DNA of 64,000 nucleotides from JBBQKG01 sp038326655 (GCA_038326655.1 JBBQKG010000016.1:1-64000), one strand, 5' to 3'. Numbered from the stretch's first letter, positions 32,802 through 42,036 are shown. Numbers and translations: made by a program. Notes: a model not told the origin generated them from the letters alone.

Positions 32802-33728
32802 TTCGAGCCGCGGGGTGCTGGTTTCGAGCTCGAGCACCGTGTCGAGGTCGAAGTCGCCGTGGTCCGTGCCGAGGCCCTGGGCGACGAGCGCCGCTGTCGC
32901 ACAACCCAGCTCCGCCGCGGCACGGCGATCTCGGCCGAGCGCGAGGCCGCGAAGAAAGCCGGCCGAGAACGCGTCGCCGCAGCCCGTCGTGTCGATCACC
33001 TCGACTGCGAACGCTGGCACCCGCTCGGTGCCGTCGCGATCCACGATCAGGACCCCCCCGGCTCCGCAGGTCGCCGCGACGCAGCCGACGCCGTGCTCGA
33101 GCAGCGCGCGGCACCCTGCCTCGACATCGGTTGCGCCCGTGAACCCGATCGCCTGCTCGTCGTTGGGCAGCAGGTAGTCGAGGTGGGGCAATGCGGGGGC
33201 GATCCAGTCGAGGATGCCCATGTCGCCCGGCGCGAGCACGTCGGCCGAGGTGACCGCGCCCTGCTCGCGCGCGCGGCCGAGGATCTCCGCCGCCGCCTCG
33301 CCCCCCATGAACTCCGGTCCGCCGAGATGGAGGTGGCTGGTGCCGGCGATCGCATCCCACGCGACGTCGGCGGGACCGTAGGTCGAGTTAGCTCCGACCA
33401 CGTGGAAAGCGGGCCGTGAGCCGTCGGGGCGGATCGGTAGCACGCTTGCGGAGGTCTGGACGTCCACACGGCGCACGAGCAGCGAGGTGTCGACCCGGTC
33501 GCGCTCGAGCAGCGCGACCAGCATGTCGCCGAGCGGATCTGTGCCGACCGCGCCCGCGCTCCGGACTCCCGCGCCCAGCTTCGCGAGGATCAGGGCCGTG
33601 CCCCCGGCCGATCCCGCCGCGGTCATCTTGATCTCCTCGACGAGCTGTCCGCCCTGTCCCTCGGGGATCTGCTCGACCGGGCGAACGAGCACGTCGAGCA
33701 CGTGCACGCCCATCGCGACCGCGTTCAC
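32799..33728 (-). CDS. PfkB-family carbohydrate kinase
   Basis: A 309-aa ribokinase-fold kinase. The substrate-binding start is MGVHVLDVLVRPVEQIPEGQ and the glycine-rich segment is AGSAGGTALILAKLG. The PfkB signature 2 with the catalytic Asp is VIDTTGCGDAFSAGFLRG. It phosphorylates a sugar or sugar-like alcohol with ATP. The GTG start has GGAGG upstream and overlaps the aldolase stop (GTGA), so the product or substrate of the aldolase is a likely partner. Confidence 0.9.
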   Translation of the reverse strand: MNAVAMGVHVLDVLVRPVEQIPEGQGGQLVEEIKMTAAGSAGGTALILAKLGAGVRSAGAVGTDPLGDMLVALLERDRVDTSLLVRRVDVQTSASVLPIRPDGSRPAFHVVGANSTYGPADVAWDAIAGTSHLHLGGPEFMGGEAAAEILGRAREQGAVTSADVLAPGDMGILDWIAPALPHLDYLLPNDEQAIGFTGATDVEAGCRALLEHGVGCVAATCGAGGVLIVDRDGTERVPAFAVEVIDTTGCGDAFSAGFLRGLALGRDRRAAAELGCATAALVAQGLGTDHGDFDLDTVLELETSTPRLE

Positions 33729-34381
33729 CTTGCCTCCTCCGCCGGGCGGACGCGGCCGTAGCCTCGCGCCGTCGCGACGTCGATCACGGCGCGCTGCTGG
33801 GCGGCGTCGAGCGCGCGCGGGTTCCCGAGCGCCGCCGCTCGCCAGTAGACCGTCGCCGCCCACTCGAGCAACTCGGTCGCGCGCACCGCGCCGGCGAGGT
33901 CGGGTCCCAGCGTGACCGCGCCGTGATTGGCCATCAGCGCTGCGGTTCTGCCCTCGAGGGCATCTGCGACCGCGCGGGCGAGCTCGGGCGTGCCGAAGGT
34001 CGTGTAGGGGGCAACGCGCACCGCGCCCCCGAGCGCGAGCATCTCGTAATGGACGCAGGGCAGCTCGTCCAGCACGCACGACAACGCCGTCGCGATCGGC
34101 GCGTGCGTGTGCACGACCGCGCCGGCCCCGTAACGGGCATAGATGCCGAGGTGGAGGTCGATCTCCGATGTCGGCGCGAGCGATCCGTCGGCGACGTTTC
34201 CCTCGAGGTCCACGACCGTGACCTGCTCGGGATCGAGCTCGGCGAGCACCGCGCCGGTGGGTGTGATCGCGACGTGGTCGTCACGCCGGGCGCTGACATT
34301 GCCGGATGTGCCTGCAACCAGCCCTGCGGCGGCGAGCTCGCGCGCCGCCCCAGCGACGTTTTCCCGCTCCCGCTCCAGCAT
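33725..34381 (-). CDS. Class II aldolase/adducin-family protein
   Basis: A 218-aa zinc aldolase of the fuculose/ribulose-phosphate type. GLVAGTSGNVSARRDDHVAI is the N-terminal phosphate-binding loop, and the metal His pair is in AVVHTHAPIA, with the catalytic acid region SEIDLHLGIYARYG and a further His in LMANHGAVTLG. It cleaves or epimerises a phosphosugar such as L-fuculose-1-P or a deoxyribose derivative. It is the first gene of the minus-strand operon, with TAGCAT 8 bases before its ATG, divergent from a second PfkB kinase. Confidence 0.9.
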   Translation of the reverse strand: MLERERENVAGAARELAAAGLVAGTSGNVSARRDDHVAITPTGAVLAELDPEQVTVVDLEGNVADGSLAPTSEIDLHLGIYARYGAGAVVHTHAPIATALSCVLDELPCVHYEMLALGGAVRVAPYTTFGTPELARAVADALEGRTAALMANHGAVTLGPDLAGAVRATELLEWAATVYWRAAALGNPRALDAAQQRAVIDVATARGYGRVRPAEEAR

Positions 34382-34389
34382 GGGCGGGC

Positions 34390-34417
34390 ATGCTAACCAG
34401 TGGCGCTCCACTACCCT
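34390..34417. promoter_or_regulatory. Divergent -10 boxes between aldolase and second kinase
   Basis: TAGCAT on the minus strand (34390-34395) sits 8 bases before the aldolase ATG. TACCCT on the plus strand (34412-34417) sits 10 bases before the kinase ATG. Only 46 bases separate the two start codons, so the promoters overlap and are likely co-regulated. Confidence 0.45.
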
Positions 34418-34427
34418 GCGCGGCGCT

Positions 34428-35267
34428 ATGCGCTTTGCGGTCGTTGGGCATGTCGAGTGGGTCGATTTCCTGCGGGTCTCGCACGTCCCCCTGGCGGGGG
34501 AGATCGTGGCCGCGGAGGAGCATTGGGACGAGGCCGCGGGCGGCGGCGCGGTGGCCGCGGTCCAGCTCGCCAAGCTCGCCGGTGCGGTCACATTCTTCAC
34601 GGCGCTCGGCAGCGACGATCTCGGCGACCGCGCCGGCGTGGAGCTCGCCGGGCAGGGAGCTGACCTCGAGGCCGCCCGGCGGGAGGGCCCCCAGCGGCGC
34701 GCGGTCACGTTCCTCGACGGCGCCGGCGAGCGCACGATCACGACGATCGGGAAGCGGCTCGTGCCGGTCGGCGCCGACGGTCTCGCCTGGGACCGCCTCG
34801 GGGAGATGGACGGCGTCTACTTCACGGCCGGCGACGCCGCCGCGCTGCGCGCTGCGCGCGCGGCGCGCACGCTGGTCGTCACACCACGCGCCGGGGAGGC
34901 GCTTGCGGGAAGCGGCATCACGGTCGATGCACTCGTGCGCAGCGGCAACGACGCCGGCGAGCAGGCCGATCCCGCCGAGCTCGGCTTCTCCGCGCGCATG
35001 ATCTTCACCACGCGCGGGCGGGACGGCGGGACCTACGTCGGCGCCGAGGGTCGTTCTGGGACGTTCAAGGCTGCGTCGCTCGAGGGCCCCGTTGTGGATT
35101 CCTACGGCGCCGGGGATTCGTTCGCCGCGGGGCTCACGTTCGGACTTGGCGCGGGCATGGACGTCGAGGCGGCGCTCTCTGTCGCGGCGCGGTGCGGGGC
35201 CGGCAACCTCACCGGGCGCGGCCCGTACACGGGCCAGCCCACCGCCGCGGATCTCGGTCTGCGCTAG
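34428..35267 (+). CDS. PfkB/ribokinase-family carbohydrate kinase (second)
   Basis: A 279-aa kinase of the same fold as the minus-strand one but only distantly similar. MRFAVVGHVEWVDFLRVSHV is the substrate-binding start, and the catalytic motif is VVDSYGAGDSFAAGLTFGLG. It is short for the family (typically 300-330 aa) with compact loops. It is divergent from the aldolase operon and followed by an SDR with its own promoter hexamer. Two kinases in one locus suggest two phosphorylation steps or two substrates. Confidence 0.88.
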   Translation: MRFAVVGHVEWVDFLRVSHVPLAGEIVAAEEHWDEAAGGGAVAAVQLAKLAGAVTFFTALGSDDLGDRAGVELAGQGADLEAARREGPQRRAVTFLDGAGERTITTIGKRLVPVGADGLAWDRLGEMDGVYFTAGDAAALRAARAARTLVVTPRAGEALAGSGITVDALVRSGNDAGEQADPAELGFSARMIFTTRGRDGGTYVGAEGRSGTFKAASLEGPVVDSYGAGDSFAAGLTFGLGAGMDVEAALSVAARCGAGNLTGRGPYTGQPTAADLGLR

Positions 35268-35277
35268 CGCGGTCGCA

Positions 35278-35283
35278 TACGAT
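35278..35283 (+). promoter_or_regulatory. -10 box (TACGAT) of a leaderless transcript
   Basis: TACGAT, then 6 bases, then the GTG at 35290. Confidence 0.45.
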
Positions 35284-35289
35284 CCGCGC

Positions 35290-36078
35290 GTGATCGCCCT
35301 CGTCACCGGAGCCTCGAGCGGGATCGGCGAAGCAACCGCCCGCCGCCTTGCGCGGGAGCCGGGCAGTCACCTGGTGCTGGTCGCGCGGCGCGAGCAGCGG
35401 CTGCGCGCGCTCGCCGCCGAGCTGGGCGGCGCGACCGTGATCGCGGTGGACCTCGTCGCCGAGGACGCGCCCGAGCTGATCGCACGCACGGTCGAGCGCG
35501 AACACGGGCAGCTCGACCTGCTCGTCAACAACGCGGGCGCGGCCTGGCGCGGGCGCTTCGGCGAGGCGGGATGGGAGAACGTCCGCCGCCACATGGAGCT
35601 GAACTTCGACGCGACCGTCCGTCTCACCGAGGCGCTGCTGCCGCTGCTGCGCCGCTCGGCGCCGAGCGCGATCGTCAACATCGCGAGCACCGCCGCACGG
35701 GTCGCGCGCGGAAACTCCGGCGCCTATTCGGCGAGCAAGTTCGCGCTCTGCGGGTGGAACGACGCGCTGTACCTGGAGGAGCGCGAGCACGGCGTGCACG
35801 TCGGCGTGGTGCTGCCGGGGTTCGTCGCCACGGAGGGGTTCCCGCAGCGCGAGCTCCGGGACAGGATCGCGACGCGCTGGCTCGTGTCGCGCCCGGAGAA
35901 AGTAGCCGATGCGATCGTGGACGTGGGCCTCGGGCGCAAGGCGGAGCGCTTCGTGCCGCGGTTTTACTGGATCGCGTCAGCGCTGCGCGCGGTCGCCCCC
36001 GGCGTGCTGCGCCGCGCCCTCGGCCGAGGAAGCGCGGCGATCACGCCGGCCACGGGCGCCGACGCCGCCGAGCGCTAG
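35290..36078 (+). CDS. Short-chain dehydrogenase/reductase
   Basis: A 262-aa classical SDR. VTGASSGIGEATARRLARE binds NAD(P), LLVNNAGAAWRG is the NNAG motif, and the triad is Ser in IVNIASTAARVA with Tyr/Lys in GAYSASKFALCGW. The RREQ after strand 2 hints at NADP preference. The C-terminal VPRFYWIASALRAVAPGVLR is typical of the DltE/YqjQ-like membrane-touching subgroup. The stop overlaps the convergent DsbA-like gene by four bases. Confidence 0.9.
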   Translation: MIALVTGASSGIGEATARRLAREPGSHLVLVARREQRLRALAAELGGATVIAVDLVAEDAPELIARTVEREHGQLDLLVNNAGAAWRGRFGEAGWENVRRHMELNFDATVRLTEALLPLLRRSAPSAIVNIASTAARVARGNSGAYSASKFALCGWNDALYLEEREHGVHVGVVLPGFVATEGFPQRELRDRIATRWLVSRPEKVADAIVDVGLGRKAERFVPRFYWIASALRAVAPGVLRRALGRGSAAITPATGADAAER

Positions 36079-36983
36079 CCCGTCAACGCGACGGCCTGCG
36101 CGCCGAGGCCGATCAGCGGACCGTGGTGCCCCGGGAGCGTCCAGAAGCCGTCCGAGCCGACGTGATGCTCGACCGCGACGAGGCCGAGCTGCTCGCGCGC
36201 CTGGGCGAAGTCGATGTCGCAGAGGACCGCGACCTCCTGGGTCGCCAGCGGCGTCCCTGCCCAGCGCAGCACCTCCTCCACCGATTCCGGCGGCTCGCGC
36301 CGCTCGAGCCCCGGCACGAGGTTCGCGAGGATCGCGTCGTAGACGGCGAACGGCTGGAATCCGGGAATCGAGATCGTGACGCCGTCGGCAAGGCGCGTCA
36401 CCTCGTAGCTGGGGCAGGTGTAGCGGCGCCCGCCGGACCAGTTCGCGAGCTTGTGGTCGAGCACGCGTGCGGCTGGGAGGGGTAGTCGCGCGGCCGCCAT
36501 GTCGGCCGCCAGCGCCTCCTCCACCTCGGGCAGCTCGCTCCAGCGTGCAAGCATCTCTGCATCGATGCCGGCGTCGGCCGCCGCATCGGCGAGGGTCGCC
36601 GGCTCGTCGATCAGCTGGCCGCGGAAGTTCCGGACGCGCAGGCTGCGAAGCAGCAGGCGGGCCTCGTGCCTGCCGGCCTTCTCGCGGGCGGCCACGAAGG
36701 CCTGGCAGGCGAGCCGCGTGCCGGGCACCCGCGGGCGGAGCCGCGTGTCGATCGGCATGCGGTGGTCGTGGGCGATCCGCCGCTGTGAGTTCGAGATGAA
36801 CTCGGGCGTGTAGCCGCGGTCGGCGTACTCGTCGGCCGTGTCGGCCAGCACGACCATGCGCGGCAGCCACTCGATCCAGCCCTCGTAGAGCCAGTCGAGC
36901 CGGCGCCGAAACGGCTCGGCGCTGTACGCCCACGGGCACGCGGGATCGGTGAACTCGCTGATCTTCACGCAGACGTCGGGCAT
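36075..36983 (-). CDS. DsbA-family (FrnE-like) thioredoxin-fold protein
   Basis: A 302-aa protein starting VCVKISEFTDPACPWAYSAE. The DPxCPW site is the DsbA/FrnE-type active site with a single Cys in place of CxxC, as in glutathione- or mycothiol-linked isomerases of the 2-hydroxychromene-2-carboxylate isomerase group. A helical insert (residues about 80-160) is followed by RRYTCPSYEVTRLADGVTIS and GFQPFAVYDAILANLV. It is cytosolic, with no signal peptide. Probable thiol redox or isomerase role. TAGCCT lies 8 bases before the ATG. Confidence 0.8.
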   Translation of the reverse strand: MPDVCVKISEFTDPACPWAYSAEPFRRRLDWLYEGWIEWLPRMVVLADTADEYADRGYTPEFISNSQRRIAHDHRMPIDTRLRPRVPGTRLACQAFVAAREKAGRHEARLLLRSLRVRNFRGQLIDEPATLADAAADAGIDAEMLARWSELPEVEEALAADMAAARLPLPAARVLDHKLANWSGGRRYTCPSYEVTRLADGVTISIPGFQPFAVYDAILANLVPGLERREPPESVEEVLRWAGTPLATQEVAVLCDIDFAQAREQLGLVAVEHHVGSDGFWTLPGHHGPLIGLGAQAVALTG

Positions 36984-36991
36984 CGGTGGAA

Positions 36992-37036
36992 AGGCTAGAG
37001 CGCCGGCGGGTGGACGCGTCCGCGGAGCGCTATCGT
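36992..37036. promoter_or_regulatory. Divergent -10 boxes (TAGCCT minus, TATCGT plus)
   Basis: TAGCCT on the minus strand (36992-36997) is 8 bases before the DsbA-like ATG. TATCGT on the plus strand (37031-37036) is 6 bases before the GTG at 37043. Both fit leaderless transcripts. Confidence 0.45.
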
Positions 37037-37042
37037 CGCGGC

Positions 37043-37393
37043 GTGGCCAAGCGGAGGCAGCGCCAACGCCGTGCAGCCGCGGCCGTCCCCACGCACGACT
37101 ACGCGGACGCCGAGGGCAACGTGCTGACGCTGCGCGAGTCGCTGTCGCCCGGCACCGTCGAGAAGCTGAAGGACCCGGCCGCCTCCACGGCGGCATCCGC
37201 CGATGACGTCTGGCGCAGGCGCACGGAAATGCTGTTCGAGCGGCTCGCCGTGCGGTGGACGATCGCGGGCCTCCCGCTGACGGGCCAGAAGGAGCTGCTC
37301 GGCCGTTACCGCCTGGCCGACCAGGAGACGCAGAGGTGGGTGCGCGAGACGATCGACGAGCACCTGCGAAACCACCAGCCGGAACTGAGGTGA
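37043..37393 (+). CDS. Conserved-looking basic protein of unknown function
   Basis: A 116-aa protein. The N-terminus is strongly basic (AKRRQRQRRAAAAVP) and the rest is helical (YADAEGNVLTLRESLSPGTV, WRRRTEMLFERLAVRWTIAG). It has no membrane span and no known domain that I can name. The basic arm could bind nucleic acid or membranes. The GTG start is supported by TATCGT 6 bases upstream. The patatin start overlaps its stop (GTGA), so the pair is coupled. Confidence 0.7.
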   Translation: MAKRRQRQRRAAAAVPTHDYADAEGNVLTLRESLSPGTVEKLKDPAASTAASADDVWRRRTEMLFERLAVRWTIAGLPLTGQKELLGRYRLADQETQRWVRETIDEHLRNHQPELR

Positions 37394-38617
37394 CGACCAT
37401 GCCTGGTCAGCCTGGACGCGAAGAGGTCGGCCTCGTGCTGGCCGGCGGCGGCGCCCGCGGCGCCTATGAGGTCGGTGCCCTGTCGGAGCTGCTGCCGAGG
37501 CTGGAGCCAGAGGAGCGGCCGCGGGTGATCGTCGGCACGAGCGTCGGGGCGGTGAACGCCGCGTATCTGGCGGCGACCGCGGATCAACCGCTCGCCGATG
37601 CCTTGAAGCAGGCCTGCGAGATCTGGCGCGACATGAGCTGGCGCAGCGCGCTCGCGCCGCTCACCTCGATCGCCCAGCTGCGGATCGTCCTGCGGGCCGC
37701 CGGCGACGCGCTGGGCATCCCGGGCGCGCGAGCCTGGAGCCTGATGGACGCCGCGCCGTTGCGAGCCACGCTCGAGGCAAGGATCCCGTTCGAGCGCATC
37801 CACGAAAATGTCGTGGCCGGACATCTCGGCGCGGCCGCGGTGGTCGCCACCCCTGCCTCCACCAGCCTGAGCGTGGTGTTCACGGACAGCCTGGGCGAGA
37901 AGCCGCCCACGGACCACCGGCGGGGTATCTCCTACGAGGCCACCGGGCGGCTCTCGCCAGACCACGTGCTCGCCTCCGCGGCGATCCCGGGCACGTTTCC
38001 GGCCGTCGAGGTAAAGGACCCCGAGCCGGCCCGCGGCTGGTACTTCGACGGGGGCACGCGGCTGAACACGCCGATCAGGCCCGCGCTCGATCTCGGCGCC
38101 GAGCGGCTGATCGTCGTGGCGCTCCACTCGCCTGGGCTCGAAGGCGCTGCGGGCGGCGCGCTCCGGCCGCAAATCCTCGACGGCGTCGCGCAGCTCCTGC
38201 AGGCCGTGCTGGTCGACCCGCTCGTCAACGACGTGCAGACGTTGGCCACGATACCGGATCGTCGCCGACGCCGGCGGCGACGAGTCCTTCAAGTCGATCC
38301 CCTACATCCTGATCGCGCCGCAGGAGCCCAACGAGATCGGCAGGCTCGCCGCCCGGGTCTACCGCCGGCGGTATGCGGGCCTGCGGAACTTGCGCCGCCG
38401 CTGGGAGAGTGTGGGCCGTCTCGGCCGGGCGCTCGACATCGGCGACAGTCCCCTCAGGGGTGAGCTGCTCAGCTACTTCCTCTTCGATCGCGAGTTCGCC
38501 CTGGAGCTGATGGAGCTCGGACGCCGGGACGCCCGCCGCTGGCTCGACGCCCCGCACGATCTCGGGCTGTGGCAGGTCCGGCCGGCGGACGCCGGCGCGC
38601 CCGCTTCAGCGCGTTAG
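37390..38617 (+). CDS. Patatin-like phospholipase, interrupted by a frameshift
   Basis: The catalytic core is intact: oxyanion loop VLAGGGARGAYEVGAL, nucleophile elbow VIVGTSVGAVNAAYL (GxSxG) and the dyad Asp in YFDGGTRLNTPI. After VNDVQTLATI the frame breaks near 38250-38256. The neighbouring frame continues RIVADAGGDESFKSIPYILI, then APQEPNEIGRLAARVY, to the stop at 38617, giving about 408 aa when joined. Patatins hydrolyse acyl esters of lipids. GTG at 37390 overlaps the upstream stop; ATG at 37399 is an alternative. A second, unrelated-looking patatin lies at 53587. Confidence 0.85.
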
Positions 38618-38634
38618 CGGCGCCGCGCACATCC

Positions 38635-39546
38635 TCAGCGCGCGGCTGCGTCGACCGGGCGGCCGGGGCGCCGCTCCTTCTCCCGCTGGCGGCCGCTCGG
38701 GACCTCGATCACGTTCCACGCAAGGCCGGTACGGCGCATCGAGCGGATCACGAGCGCGGAGACGTCGAGCTCCCACCAGCGCATGCCGTGATAGGCCGAC
38801 CGGGGAAAGGCGTGATGGTTGTTGTGCCAGGCCTCTCCCATCGAGGGCAGCGCGAGCCAGAACACGTTGGTCGAGTGGTCCTCGGTGTCGAACCTTCGGC
38901 TGCCGAAGAAGTGACAGATCGAGTTCACGCTGAAGGTCGCGTGATGGAACAGGAACACTCGCACCAGGCCGCCCCACAGCAGCCCGGTGAGCGCTCCCGC
39001 CAGCTCTCCGGTGATCAAATAGCCGAGTGCGAACGGGATCGCCAGCCCGGCCGCGACGATCGGCAGGAAGGCACGGTCGATGAGGACCATTCCGCGGTCC
39101 TCGACGAGGTCCTTGGCATAGCGGTTCGCGTTCGCTTGATGACCATCGGTCAGGAGCCACCCGGCATGGGCGTGCCACAGGCCGAGCATGGCCCCGCGGA
39201 AGCCCGGTCCGTGTCCGTAGGGGCTGTGGGGGTCGCCCTCGGCGTCGGCGTGCGCATGGTGCCGGCGATGGTCCGCGACCCAGCTGATCACCGAACCCTG
39301 GACGGAGAGCGTGCCCAGCACCGCGAAGAGATACTCGACCGGCTTGTGCGTCTGGAAGGAGCGATGGGTGAGCAGCCGGTGGAAGCCGACCGTGGCCCCG
39401 AGCGCGGAGGCGGAGTACATCACGGCCAGGACCACGAGGTCCGACGGGCCGACCAACTCGGTCCAGGTGAGGACCACCACGGCGAGGAACGCGGCGAACG
39501 GAACGGTCAGGCCGACCAGGTTCCCGATGCGTTGTTTGGTGGTCAC
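38635..39546 (-). CDS. Acyl-CoA / acyl-lipid desaturase
   Basis: A 303-aa membrane di-iron desaturase with the three His boxes: HRLLTHRSF (HX4H), WVADHRRHHAHAD (HX2HH) and WHNNHHAFP (HX2HH). Four to five hydrophobic segments are present (VGLTVPFAAFLAVVVLTW). It resembles stearoyl-CoA delta-9 desaturases, which insert a cis double bond into saturated acyl chains using O2 and electrons from a ferredoxin or cytochrome b5-like donor. The GTG start overlaps the stop of the DyP peroxidase (GTGA), so the two are cotranslated, an unusual pairing. Confidence 0.92.
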   Translation of the reverse strand: MTTKQRIGNLVGLTVPFAAFLAVVVLTWTELVGPSDLVVLAVMYSASALGATVGFHRLLTHRSFQTHKPVEYLFAVLGTLSVQGSVISWVADHRRHHAHADAEGDPHSPYGHGPGFRGAMLGLWHAHAGWLLTDGHQANANRYAKDLVEDRGMVLIDRAFLPIVAAGLAIPFALGYLITGELAGALTGLLWGGLVRVFLFHHATFSVNSICHFFGSRRFDTEDHSTNVFWLALPSMGEAWHNNHHAFPRSAYHGMRWWELDVSALVIRSMRRTGLAWNVIEVPSGRQREKERRPGRPVDAAAR

Positions 39547-40937
39547 AGCCAGCCTCCGGCGGCAATCGTTTCCAGTGAACTGATACCAGGTGTGAAGAAG
39601 TAGCCGCCGCCCTTGTTGATCACGAACGGCGGCGACTTCTTCAGGAAGACCGGCGGCCGCGCCGGAATCGTCATCCCGTTGCCCTGCTCGCCCATCGTGA
39701 CCATGTCCCTCTCGCCTCCGAGCCAGAACGCGTCGCCGTCGTACATCCAGCGGCGCTGGATCACCTCGAACTGGCGCTCGATGCTGGACTGGTGGCAGAG
39801 GAACATGAGGCCGCGGCGAAGGCCGTCGGGCTGGGCCGGATCCCTCGGTGGGTCGCCGTACGGCATGCTGCGGCGAATGATGCGATGCCGCTTCGTGAGC
39901 CGGCCCTGCCACCCGAACGTGTCGCGCGGATTCGCTCGCCGCACGTGCGCGCCGAGCGGGCACCTCAACCCTTCGCCATCCGCCCCGTAGCGGAAGTCGT
40001 TGATCTTTCCTCCCGGACCGGAGTCGTTGCTCAGATCTGGATCGGGGACGTCGGGCGACAGCTCGACGGGTGTGCCGTCCCGCCATCGCCCCACGATCCT
40101 GGCCGCGAGCCACTCCTCGCTTGCGGCGGTGCCGTTCGAAGCCCGCTTCAGGTAGTTGGTGAAGGCCGCGACGTCCTGGTGGAGCTTGCGGACCACGGTG
40201 AAAGTCCCGCTGCGCCGCAACGGCGACTCTGGCGTGGTCGCAACCGTCCCGTCCTCGCCACGGTAGCCGAGCACGAACTCCCCCGGCGCGAGCGGCTTCC
40301 AGCGGCCGCGCCTGCGCGCCGTGCCCCCGCCGCCTCGGTCGTGGGGCCCCGCGTTGCCGCGGATCGTCGGTTGCGCAAAGCCGTCCGCGAAGCCGAAGTG
40401 CTCTCTGGCCATGGCCGCAGCCGGGTCGCCGAGCAGGTGCGCGACCTGCTCGTGCAGCACGGTCAATCCCGAGCCGGGCCACCTGATCTGAGCGAGGCGC
40501 TCCTGCTGCTGCTGCTCGAGGATCTCGGGCCACAGCGAAAAGATGCTGAGCAGCACGTGTGGCTCTCCCTGCCGGAGCCCGGCGTCCCAGCACGAAGGCG
40601 CGCTCAGGCCCGTGTCCCCGAGCCACTCGCAGCGGGCCGCCATGCCCTCGCGGAACTCGGCGGGAAAGGTGGCGAGCAGCGGCTCGGGCAGGCCCAGTGC
40701 ACGCAGGCCGTCGCACGTGAAGGCGAGGTTGAGCGTGTGCTCAGGCCTGTCGTCGCCCCAGGGCACGGCGCACGTCACATGGGGGAGCAGGCGGTCGATC
40801 CACCGGCGGCCGAGCGCGCCGTCGTCCACCCGCACGAAGAGATAGAGGCCGTGCCGGAATTTGTTCCCGTAGCCCGCCAGCACATTCCCCTGGAGATCGG
40901 CTTGATCGACCCAATGTCTGCCCCGAAGCAGCGTCAC
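39543..40937 (-). CDS. DyP-type heme peroxidase
   Basis: A 464-aa dye-decolorizing-type peroxidase. The family GxxDG motif with the catalytic Asp is HFGFADGFAQPTIRG. The proximal heme His lies in LRCPLGAHVRRANPRDTFGW, and the distal Arg region is LMFLCHQSSIERQFEVIQRR. It lacks a Tat signal, so it is probably cytosolic or loaded into a nanocompartment; no encapsulin gene is in the window. It oxidises bulky aromatic or other substrates with H2O2. It lies in one operon with an unknown protein (3-base gap) and the desaturase (4-base overlap). Confidence 0.92.
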   Translation of the reverse strand: MTLLRGRHWVDQADLQGNVLAGYGNKFRHGLYLFVRVDDGALGRRWIDRLLPHVTCAVPWGDDRPEHTLNLAFTCDGLRALGLPEPLLATFPAEFREGMAARCEWLGDTGLSAPSCWDAGLRQGEPHVLLSIFSLWPEILEQQQQERLAQIRWPGSGLTVLHEQVAHLLGDPAAAMAREHFGFADGFAQPTIRGNAGPHDRGGGGTARRRGRWKPLAPGEFVLGYRGEDGTVATTPESPLRRSGTFTVVRKLHQDVAAFTNYLKRASNGTAASEEWLAARIVGRWRDGTPVELSPDVPDPDLSNDSGPGGKINDFRYGADGEGLRCPLGAHVRRANPRDTFGWQGRLTKRHRIIRRSMPYGDPPRDPAQPDGLRRGLMFLCHQSSIERQFEVIQRRWMYDGDAFWLGGERDMVTMGEQGNGMTIPARPPVFLKKSPPFVINKGGGYFFTPGISSLETIAAGGWL

Positions 40938-40940
40938 CGA

Positions 40941-42036
40941 CTACCCGTGCCGGCGGCGGAGCCAGGCGCGTTCGAGCGCCACCGAGTCCATCGCCGACGC
41001 GTCGGTCACGGGCTTTGTCAGCTCGGTATGCAGCTCGAGCCCGGCGCGCACGTTCGTGACACTCTGGGGATAAGCGGCGAACTCCAACCGCGGCTTGACG
41101 CTGTGCTCGAGCAGGTAGGAGCAAAAGCGATCCTCGTCGCGCCGGCCGCGGTAGCCGGTGCAGTTGCCCCAGATGTCGTCGGCGAGGGCGCCGAGTCCGT
41201 CTCGGAGGTCTCGGATGTAGGACTCGGCCGACCCGCGGAACCAGCTCGCGAACAGGAGATAGGAGGTCGGGTCGATGTGTGTGCGCCCCCTCTTGTAGGG
41301 CAGCGGCGCGACGATCGACCAGCGCGCCATGTGCGTGCGGCTCACCGATGCGAGCGGGCTCTCGAGGCCTATGGGGAGCTTCTTCAACAGGTCCTCGAGG
41401 GCCTGATCACGGCCGGTCACGATCGGGGCGAGGACCGTGATCGTGTCGTTCTTCTGCCGGTAGCGCCCGAGCGGCACGGGGCCGGCGATGCGGTCGGACG
41501 AGCGCTTGCGCCTGAACCGGGGCGGGGGCCCCGACACCGTTCCGGCGAACTTGTCGAACTTTGCCCTTTCGTGACTCCCGGCGATCACCATTCGAGTGGA
41601 CGCGTCCGGATAGGCGCAGTAAAAGTGTGCCTCGGGAGTGAAACGGCTCTCGACGTAGTCGACGAAACGGCTGACGGGCCTGGGTGAGGGAAAGCCGTAC
41701 GCGCCTCGCCAGTTCAGCCGCATCGCGGTCGGGATCGTCAGGCAGAACCCCTCCACGTATTCCTTCCACCCCCGGTTGAAGTTGGTCTGGAACAGGATGT
41801 AGGGATGAGGCAGCTTGCGGGGGCTGGGACCGTTTGCCGGAATCCGATCGAACCAGCGACCAGTGCGCGAAATGTATGAAGGCCAGCTTCCGCAGCGCCC
41901 CAAAGGGGTAGACCTGTGGTCCCCCGACATGCAGGGAAAAGCGTGTCATCGCCCATGTGAACCGGAGCAGCTGTGCTCGCCACCGCGGTACGGGCGAGAA
42001 AAGGGTCATCGGAGTGGCCTGTGTCTCCTCCCCCAT
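40941..42036 (-). CDS. Unknown protein of the DyP-desaturase operon, interrupted by a frameshift
   Basis: Two frames join near 41842-41858: MGEETQATPMTLFSPVPRWR…LRKLAFIHFAHWSLV, then DRIPANGPSPRKLPHPYILF…QTNFNRGWKEYVEGFC to the stop at 40941, about 364 aa. Repeated elements include HPYILFQTNFNRGWKEY and TSYLLFASWFRGSAESYIRD, which look like two copies of one motif, as in a duplicated ferredoxin-like (DyP-like) fold. I do not know a named family or activity. Position directly before the DyP gene suggests a partner or a redox-related function. Confidence 0.6.

Noticed and set aside
39792..41687. 631-codon plus-strand frame across the DyP region
   Set aside because: Complement of two minus-strand genes; no family features.
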